Positions 57,543-64,000 of a stretch of DNA of 64,000 nucleotides are shown here, in pieces (position 1 is the stretch's first letter; every line of letters starts with the position of its first letter). The DNA comes from Gemmatimonadota bacterium (lineage in GTDB: Bacteria > Gemmatimonadota > Gemmatimonadetes > Longimicrobiales > Gaopeijiaceae): contig PBPC01000077.1 in assembly GCA_002724575.1 (NCBI GenBank), forward strand, positions 1 to 64,000, read 5' to 3'. Under the pieces are notes generated by a model. It had not been told where the DNA came from. It made no database searches and was given only the letters and a program-made list of their open reading frames with translations. The position numbers and the translations under genes were made by a program.

Positions 57543-58322
57543 ATGAACACAGATGTCGCACTCATTGCAGTCTCAGGCCTGTTCGTCGTGTTGGGCTCAA
57601 TGACCCTGCTTTGGCTCATCAGCTTACGGCTCAAAGACGCTAGCATAGTGGATCCGTTTTGGGGCCCGGGCTTTGCAATAGTAGCGGCTACTTACTACCT
57701 CGTAGACGGCAGATATCTGAGCCGCGGTACTCTGATTTTAGTCCTTGTCACTCTCTGGGCGGCCCGCCTTGGCTACCACCTATATGTTCGAAATAGGCGG
57801 GAGGGTGAAGATCCGCGCTACACAGCCATGCGAAAGGCCCGTGGAAAGCAATTTCCGTTGATTAGCCTGTTCACCATTTTCTGGTTTCAAGCCTTTCTAC
57901 TGTGGGTGATATCCTCACCCATCCTCGGCTCTATAGCCTCACAGGCACCGCTCGGATTCTTTGATATTCTTGGGTCGCTTGTGTTCTTAATCGGGCTAAC
58001 CATCGAATCGATTGCCGACAACCAGCTCACTTTGTTCCGGTCTGTGCCCGCCAACAAAGGTCACGTACTCGACACAGGATTGTGGCGTTATAGCAGGCAT
58101 CCAAACTATTTCGGTGAAGCTATGCTCTGGTGGGGGCTTTATTTGATGGCTGTTGCTGCTGAAGCCTATTGGACTATCGTGGGACCTGCCCTAATTACCT
58201 TCCTACTCCTGCGCTTCTCGGGGGTCCCGATGCTTGAAGAGGGGTTGCGCGCCTCGCGGCCTGGCTACGCCGAATACATCAAACGAACATCTTCGTTTTT
58301 TCTCTGGCCCCCGAAGAACTAG
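57543..58322 (+). CDS. DUF1295 membrane protein (steroid 5-alpha-reductase-like)
   Basis: 'WAARLGYHLYVRNRREGEDPRYTAMRKA', 'GLWRYSRHPNYFGEAMLWWGLYL', 'RPGYAEYIKRTSSFFLWPPK'. Confidence 0.9.
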   Translation: MNTDVALIAVSGLFVVLGSMTLLWLISLRLKDASIVDPFWGPGFAIVAATYYLVDGRYLSRGTLILVLVTLWAARLGYHLYVRNRREGEDPRYTAMRKARGKQFPLISLFTIFWFQAFLLWVISSPILGSIASQAPLGFFDILGSLVFLIGLTIESIADNQLTLFRSVPANKGHVLDTGLWRYSRHPNYFGEAMLWWGLYLMAVAAEAYWTIVGPALITFLLLRFSGVPMLEEGLRASRPGYAEYIKRTSSFFLWPPKN

Positions 58323-58372
58323 ACTCCTGGGGTCTTCTTAGTTGGCCAGACTTCCCACTGAGTATCGCTTGA

Positions 58373-59737
58373 TTACCTGGTGTAGATCACGATCGCTCCG
58401 TTACCGGCAATTGTACCAAAACGGAAGGAAGCATCAACGGGATTCAGTACTTCAATTCGGTCAATAAAGTTTGGGTCCATATCGATAATTGCTTGCTCCG
58501 GATAAGGCACCGGAACATCATTGATAAACACTGCAGCTGGAGCGCATCCTTGGCCTCCAGATCGCCGACTGACCTCGATGCAGAGACCCGGCCTCGGTAC
58601 ACCAGTAACTGGATCTACCGTAGAAATCTCCCGAATCCGGAGGCCCGGTGCCTGGACGTTCCTGAGTAAGTCTACGGTTGCTGTGGTCCTCGGGAGTAGT
58701 GCATCAATCTCTTCGCGACTTATAAAGTCTGCCCTCTTGGCATCGTTTAGGAGGCTTGTGCGCCCGAAACGGGTTCTGGCCGTAACAACAAGACCATCTA
58801 TTTCAAGGGCTTCGACAGCCAGTCGCACTTCAATATCAACAACTTCTTCACTGAAGATCGTGACAGAGTCTGTTCGCTGCTCGAAGGCAATGTGGTCGGT
58901 CGTCACTAGATGCCGACCAGGAGGAAGGTCGTCTATTATAAAACGGCCCTCTTGGTCGGTGAGCACTAGACCTTGGGTTCCGGCCACTGTGATGGAAGCA
59001 CCCAGTATGGGTTCCCCCGAAGCAAAGTCTTCCACATATCCGCTGAGGGTCCCCTCCGCAGACACCAACATCTCAAGATCTTGGATCTGACCCAAACCTG
59101 CCCCGACTGAGATTACCACGGTCCTTCCCGAGCTTCGGCCGAAGTGAGGCTGGAGATTCATTTCTCTTTCAGCTGGCACGTTGCATATCCGATAATACCC
59201 GCTGTCATCCGTGTTCACCTCGGTTGGCCTACCGATCCCTACACCAAACCTTGAAGTGGCCACTGGCTCCAGGGTGACCAGTGCTCCAGGCATGGGCACA
59301 CCCGTGAGTGAGTCCGTTACAATCCCAGAAACCGCGCCATACCCTGGTCCGGATTGCTCAATTACACACCATCCCGCAAGCAGCGTCGTCTCCGAAGGTA
59401 CTGCGAGCTCAACAGTAATTGTCTCACCACCCTGGAATGTTACCTGCCGTGACGGAGGACTGACTCCTAACTCTTGAAGCCTCGGATGGAAGAATGAGAC
59501 CCAGTGTGTCCCTGCTATAATGCTGTCTAGGGTAAATCTGCCGTCCTGTCCTGACTCAGTTGCTGAGTTGGTGCCGATGACTCCCACTCGGGCCCCAGCC
59601 AACGGGCCCATGGATGTACTGTCGTAGACGATCCCGGTGAGCCCTGCTGTGTTCTGTGCTCTTCCTGGCAGTGTATCCGCTGCAGCCAGAATCAAAAGAG
59701 CAGCCAATACTGCAGTTGAGCGTTCCCAAAGGTTCAT
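58373..59737 (-). CDS. Carboxypeptidase-regulatory-like repeat protein with TonB-plug-like C-terminus
   Basis: 'GIVYDSTSMGPLAGARVGVIGTNSATESGQDGRFTLDSI', 'GYVEDFASGEPILGASITVAGTQGLVLTDQEGRFIIDDLPPG'; 'IDRIEVLNPVDASFRFGTIAGNGAIVIYTR' plug-like. Confidence 0.8.
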   Translation of the reverse strand: MNLWERSTAVLAALLILAAADTLPGRAQNTAGLTGIVYDSTSMGPLAGARVGVIGTNSATESGQDGRFTLDSIIAGTHWVSFFHPRLQELGVSPPSRQVTFQGGETITVELAVPSETTLLAGWCVIEQSGPGYGAVSGIVTDSLTGVPMPGALVTLEPVATSRFGVGIGRPTEVNTDDSGYYRICNVPAEREMNLQPHFGRSSGRTVVISVGAGLGQIQDLEMLVSAEGTLSGYVEDFASGEPILGASITVAGTQGLVLTDQEGRFIIDDLPPGRHLVTTDHIAFEQRTDSVTIFSEEVVDIEVRLAVEALEIDGLVVTARTRFGRTSLLNDAKRADFISREEIDALLPRTTATVDLLRNVQAPGLRIREISTVDPVTGVPRPGLCIEVSRRSGGQGCAPAAVFINDVPVPYPEQAIIDMDPNFIDRIEVLNPVDASFRFGTIAGNGAIVIYTR

Positions 59738-60015
59738 CTGATTCTTGATCTCGTCACAAACACGTTAAGCAAGCTATCTCCTGACTATAACCTAGCCCTC
59801 ACTAGAGCCATCTCAGCCCATGACCATTCGACCAATTCTCGTTGAATATTGCTCAAAAGTCACTCACCAACGATCACCTGATTAATTACACACTCCGTTG
59901 TGGAACAGGCACCGGACCTGGGAATTAGTACCAGCGGTTAAGCGCCAGGGTTCATCGTCGACCTCCAGGTATCCGGGCGGAAGGCACCTTCCTTGCTCTA
60001 ACTTATACGAACCAG

Positions 60016-60705
60016 TTAGCTCCAGATATCGAAGAAATCAACTTTTTCCGACGTCTCAACAGGAGCCCGTGGCGGACTCCCAGCAGTCAAGTAGTGAAGA
60101 AGAATGTTGGCGGCCTCGCCAGCTACGACCTCTATCGGCGCAGGGCCACCAAGAGCCGCCTGGTCTCCCTGAATCATCCCTTCCGCGGCGAGAAGACCCA
60201 GCCTTACCGCAAGATCCGGCTCAGGGTGTGATATTTCACCCTGACACGTAAGCAAGATCTCGGCTACATCCCCTAAGACCCGATCCCGAAATCTATTGTA
60301 GGCCACCCCATTCATCCCTTGTGCCTGATCCAGTGCCTGCAGGTAAACCGCCCTAGATACCCCAATTTCCACCAGCAGGCTTACTGAACTCTCTGCGATA
60401 TCTTGTAAATCGATTTCTGACCAGTTACGAGACCTGATAGCGCTATCCCAACGTTCTAGAGCTTCGTCCCATAACCTCTCGCCAAGGTAATCCAACAGGT
60501 CTTCCTTACCACTGAAGCGAGCATAAAAGGAACCGACGGATGAATGAGCTCGATCAACTACGGTTTGCACTGTGAGGGCTTTATGGCCCTGTTCCCCAAG
60601 AATCTCCAAGGCGGCCTGAACAATACGCTCAAGAGTCTTCCTAGAGCGTGACTGTTTGGGAGGATTAAGATGGTTATCGCCGGACACCGCGCCTACTCGT
60701 GACAA
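60016..60705 (-). CDS. TetR/AcrR-family transcriptional regulator
   Basis: 'SRKTLERIVQAALEILGEQGHKALTVQTVVDRAHSSVGSFYARFSGKEDLLDYLGERLW'. Confidence 0.88.
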   Translation of the reverse strand: MSRVGAVSGDNHLNPPKQSRSRKTLERIVQAALEILGEQGHKALTVQTVVDRAHSSVGSFYARFSGKEDLLDYLGERLWDEALERWDSAIRSRNWSEIDLQDIAESSVSLLVEIGVSRAVYLQALDQAQGMNGVAYNRFRDRVLGDVAEILLTCQGEISHPEPDLAVRLGLLAAEGMIQGDQAALGGPAPIEVVAGEAANILLHYLTAGSPPRAPVETSEKVDFFDIWS

Positions 60706-60799
60706 AAACTAGAATAAGGATTCTATATAATCTGTCGGCTCCGGCTTCGCAAACCCCAGACCACCTGATTTATGTTGTATTCAGGTTCTCAGCCGCTAT

Positions 60800-62395
60800 C
60801 TATCTGGCGGGATATATCACTCTACCATCTAGATCATCCGGCATTGTTGCTATACCTGCCAAACGTGCCAACGTCGGGGCTATATCGATGGTATAGGCCG
60901 GCGCATCAGTTACTCCCGCATCAATACCCTTACCGAAGAAAATCACTGGGACATGCCGATCGTACCAATAAGGTGTTCCGTGACTGGTCCCATTGGCACC
61001 GGAAAGGAGCTCGCCTTCTGCATAGCGGGTCTCTACACCATAACGAGAGAGAGAGCCAAGCCCCCTCCCTGGGTAGTAGGAGTTTCGAAAAAGAATAGCG
61101 AACGAATCAACTGGCTCGCCGGACGTTAATTGCTCGTGCGTATAGGCCTTTGCCACGGTTCCATCGGCTTCAAGCTGTCTAGCTAGCCTTTCGGCAATGT
61201 CCTCTGGTGCTCCTCCCTCGGCTAGGGCAGCCTGCAGAGCGCTAGAACGGCTCCGGAACCTTTCTCTGGCATTTATCCGACGAGCTGATGTATTCCCCTG
61301 TTCTTGTGCGTATTCCGGCATAGTGGCGACCCCGTGGTCCGCAGAAAGAGCCGCCACCCATTGGCCTTCTCCTACATTCGCATCGAGATAGCTAAAGAAC
61401 TCACCTAGAATGCGGTCTAAGTGTATAAGATTCGAGAGTTGCTCCTGACTGAGTGGCCCAAACAGGTGCCCTACGTAGTCCGTGGATGACAATCCGAGAG
61501 CAAGGAAGTCAACACTCCCTCGTTGCCCTAGTTCAAGCTCTCTCATGGCTGCCTTAGCCAATTCTAGTACGGCTTCATCAGACTTGGGGGAGTCAAAAAC
61601 CCACTCATAATGGTCACGCTCCTCGAGGGAGCTTATGTGAGGAAATGTTGAGCTTCCTCGCCGTTCATACTCTGCAAAGTCTGGACGGGCTAGGGATTGC
61701 ATTTCTACTGGAACCTCCGTATCCCACACACTGTCCGCCACAAGCATTGTCATGACTTCTTCATTAAAACTCTGCACCCAGCCAGGATAGGTTTGAGCGT
61801 AATAGTGTGAAGTGACGAAGCGGGCCTCGTCGTGCAGCAACCAATAAACATCGGAATTTGTCTGCCCAGCGAGGGTAATCGCGGAGCGATCCTTCGCAGA
61901 TACTGACACTGACAGAGCATTTTCGTCCGCCTCGCGTATCCAATCTGCCAATCCACTACGCAGCAAATTCTTAGGAGATCTGCCGGGGATCCCGTCTGAG
62001 TCTTCAAATCCGAGGATTGGGCTTTCATCGTCTGCTACGGAATAAGTTGTTCGCCACTCCTCACCCACCTGCTGCGACCAGCTGTTGGCTACAACCCCGG
62101 AACGAGAAGGTGGGACGCCCGTCGAAATCGATGAATGTCCTGCAGCGGTTTGAGTTGCTGCGAAAGGATGTGATGCGTTGGTGTACCGGTACCCCTCATC
62201 GATCAAGCGCCGCAAGCCACCAGAAAAAGCTTCATCAAACTGGCTGAGCATGTCGCCGCGCAACTGGTCCACCACAAGTAAGACGACCAGGTTGGGGTCG
62301 TCCGATTCCTGGGTACAACCCTGGCCGACAACTAACACCGCACCGAGCATAATACTGCCCGCAACATTCTGAATCCTGCTGTTCGGCTTGTTCAC
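60800..62395 (-). CDS. Alkaline phosphatase-family / nucleotide pyrophosphatase-like lipoprotein
   Basis: 'VVLLVVDQLRGDMLSQFDEAFSGGLRRLIDEGYRYTNASHPFAATQTAAGHSSISTGVPPSRSGVVAN', 'ALSADHGVATMPE', 'GTSHGTPYWYDRHVPVIFFGKGI'. Confidence 0.9.
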   Translation of the reverse strand: MNKPNSRIQNVAGSIMLGAVLVVGQGCTQESDDPNLVVLLVVDQLRGDMLSQFDEAFSGGLRRLIDEGYRYTNASHPFAATQTAAGHSSISTGVPPSRSGVVANSWSQQVGEEWRTTYSVADDESPILGFEDSDGIPGRSPKNLLRSGLADWIREADENALSVSVSAKDRSAITLAGQTNSDVYWLLHDEARFVTSHYYAQTYPGWVQSFNEEVMTMLVADSVWDTEVPVEMQSLARPDFAEYERRGSSTFPHISSLEERDHYEWVFDSPKSDEAVLELAKAAMRELELGQRGSVDFLALGLSSTDYVGHLFGPLSQEQLSNLIHLDRILGEFFSYLDANVGEGQWVAALSADHGVATMPEYAQEQGNTSARRINARERFRSRSSALQAALAEGGAPEDIAERLARQLEADGTVAKAYTHEQLTSGEPVDSFAILFRNSYYPGRGLGSLSRYGVETRYAEGELLSGANGTSHGTPYWYDRHVPVIFFGKGIDAGVTDAPAYTIDIAPTLARLAGIATMPDDLDGRVIYPAR

Positions 62396-62526
62396 TTTTT
62401 CGTGCTAGGCTAAAGGGGGAAACTGGGGTAAGTGTACACCTCTAGATTTGAACCGCCATCCCCTACATGCTGACCTTGCGCTGCTTAACATTTGTTCCAA
62501 CTGACATTCATGGGCACGCTATGCTG

Positions 62527-62555
62527 TTGACACTCCACGTCCTGAAATCTCTATT
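62527..62555 (+). promoter_or_regulatory. Putative sigma70-type promoter for tRNA-Asn
   Basis: TTGACA (62527-62532), 17-bp spacer, TCTATT (62550-62555), 34 nt upstream of the tRNA. Confidence 0.5.
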
Positions 62556-62589
62556 TCTTGCCCGTGCGTGCTCGCATGCTCAGTACTAA

Positions 62590-62662
62590 TCCGGCGTAGC
62601 TCAGTTGGTAGAGCAGATGACTGTTAATCATCGGGTCACAGGTTCGAGTCCTGTCGCCGGAG
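62590..62662 (+). tRNA. tRNA-Asn (anticodon GTT), CCA not encoded
   Basis: Acceptor TCCGGCG/CGCCGGA, D arm 'TAGCTCAGTTGGTAGAGCA', anticodon arm GATGA-CTGTTAA-TCATC, T arm 'GGTTCGAGTCC'. Confidence 0.97.
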
Positions 62663-62697
62663 CTTGTGTATACTATAAAGCTAGGTCCGACTAGGAC

Positions 62698-63420
62698 TTA
62701 CGCTATTCGCTTAGAAATCCACATCGTTCGGTACACGGCAGTACCTATCGCGCCCGTAGCGAGAATTATTAAGCCAGCGGCGAGAAGCATGCCTGGTTCA
62801 TATCCGAGGATTGGATCAAGGATGCCGCCCAAGCCAACCAGAAGGATCCGTTCGGCCCTCTGCATAATACCCGCCTTGCATACGACCCCTAGGCTCTCAC
62901 CTCTAGCGCGTGTGTAACTCACGAGCAGAGACCCTCCGATCGCTAGAGCAACCACGATCGTCAGAGTTACTGACTCACGGTAGAAAACCGCGAGTCCGAC
63001 GAATGCACTAACTTCAGCGAATCGGTCGAGGGTAGAATCAAGGAACGCACCCCTCGGTGACGCTAGTCCTTGACCTCGGGCGACTCTGCCATCTAAAACA
63101 TCAAGTGCTCCACTGAGGAGTAGGAGCCATCCACCAGGGTTGAGATTGCCATTTCCGAAACAGAAACCAGCCCCGACTCCGAGAGCCACCCCAGTCAGAT
63201 TGAATGCGAGGGGGGCGATTCTTAGCCCAATAGCTAGGCGCTCTACCGGACCTAAGAACCAATAGAGCCAGCTCCGCACGAATGAGCCAAGAAGAAAGTC
63301 TCCTCGATCACCAATCTCATTTTGGTCTTCCCGTCGATAAGCCCCAGTAACAACGAAGATAACTGACGAAAGGAAGGTTATACCAACGACAATCACTAAT
63401 CCCAAAAGTTCAGAACTCAA
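62698..63420 (-). CDS. CDP-alcohol phosphatidyltransferase family membrane protein
   Basis: 'DVLDGRVARGQGLASPRGAFLDSTLDRFAEVSAFVG' matches DGxxAR-x8-G-x3-D-x3-D. Confidence 0.93.
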   Translation of the reverse strand: MSSELLGLVIVVGITFLSSVIFVVTGAYRREDQNEIGDRGDFLLGSFVRSWLYWFLGPVERLAIGLRIAPLAFNLTGVALGVGAGFCFGNGNLNPGGWLLLLSGALDVLDGRVARGQGLASPRGAFLDSTLDRFAEVSAFVGLAVFYRESVTLTIVVALAIGGSLLVSYTRARGESLGVVCKAGIMQRAERILLVGLGGILDPILGYEPGMLLAAGLIILATGAIGTAVYRTMWISKRIA

Positions 63421-63466
63421 AGCTCGGCCTCATAATCCGGCAAGTAACTCGACTGTGCTCTGTTAG

Positions 63467-63985
63467 TCACTGGCGAAGATCCTTCTTCGGTCTCGAGAGG
63501 AAAAATGTGATTGCCCTGGGCCAAAGGAACAGCAGTGGAAATCGGCGTTCTAGCCATGTCAGCTTGATTTCCTGCCCGCTGTGTCGCTCCGCTTTTCTCA
63601 CTATATACGGTAACCATTCCTCAAAAGTCACAGTGTGCTTTAGGGTTCGTATCCCCATTCTCACTTTCGACCGCATGAAGTGCAATTGCCATCTCAGCGT
63701 TTCCCAAGTGCTGGAGGGTGCGGTTAATCGATACCGACCTTCCTCAGCTATCATGATCCCTTCTTGCTCTGCGTTAGAAAGCACAGGGCCAAGCACCTCG
63801 AGAAAGTGATCCGTCTGCGCTTCATAGGTGTGTTTGTGTCGGTCAGTCGCTTCTGGTCGAAATTCTCCTCGATAGCATACCTCAAGTATACGACGACCCA
63901 AACCGTCAGCATTGACTGGCTCAGTGAGGTAGGGGGCCATCCACATGAGTACGCGAGCTCTCGCACCCGCCATAACAGCTTCCAC
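63467..63985 (-). CDS. Hypothetical protein
   Basis: 172-aa ORF immediately upstream of the CDP-alcohol phosphatidyltransferase gene on the same strand. Confidence 0.5.
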   Translation of the reverse strand: MEAVMAGARARVLMWMAPYLTEPVNADGLGRRILEVCYRGEFRPEATDRHKHTYEAQTDHFLEVLGPVLSNAEQEGIMIAEEGRYRLTAPSSTWETLRWQLHFMRSKVRMGIRTLKHTVTFEEWLPYIVRKAERHSGQEIKLTWLERRFPLLFLWPRAITFFLSRPKKDLRQ

Positions 63986-64000
63986 CCATTCCCTATCTTC

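Noticed and set aside
1-64000. Prophage, integrative element or transposon
   Set aside because: No integrase, transposase, terminase or capsid-like ORF seen, and no terminal repeats bracketing a block; the single tRNA-Asn has no adjacent integrase or obvious duplicated 3' end.

Overview
The window is a dense bacterial chromosomal segment with about 60 supportable protein genes, one tRNA, and no rRNA, CRISPR array or recognisable transposon. The gene repertoire would fit a Gemmatimonadota-like, probably aerobic bacterium, but this is an inference; no marker gene proves it. It includes two DUF5916/CBM9 outer-membrane-type proteins, an M6 peptidase with a dockerin-like tail, DUF1080 proteins, a GMC oxidoreductase with a Tat subunit 3, and many secreted peptidases. 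The clearest blocks are: (i) an overlapping APC permease / split TPP decarboxylase (sulfopyruvate decarboxylase-like) trio; (ii) a full SUF iron-sulfur operon, sufC-sufB-sufD-Rieske-sufS-sufU, preceded by a perfect 10-bp dyad; (iii) a xanthine-dehydrogenase-family operon whose FAD subunit carries the Cys-X15-Cys-X7-Cys-X8-Cys insert typical of 4-hydroxybenzoyl-CoA reductase, with a DUF1460 gene inside the operon; (iv) a Gfo/Idh/MocA + DUF1080 + DUF1080 cluster; (v) a tandem cassette of three MORN/YwqK-like lipoproteins with signs of recent duplication, preceded by two dyads, one of which can fold two ways; (vi) a tRNA-Asn(GTT). The most interesting items are the MORN-repeat cassette with its dyad leader, the HCR-like operon, the M6 peptidase/lipoprotein pair, and the suf dyad. 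All functional calls come from reading motifs; no database search was run.
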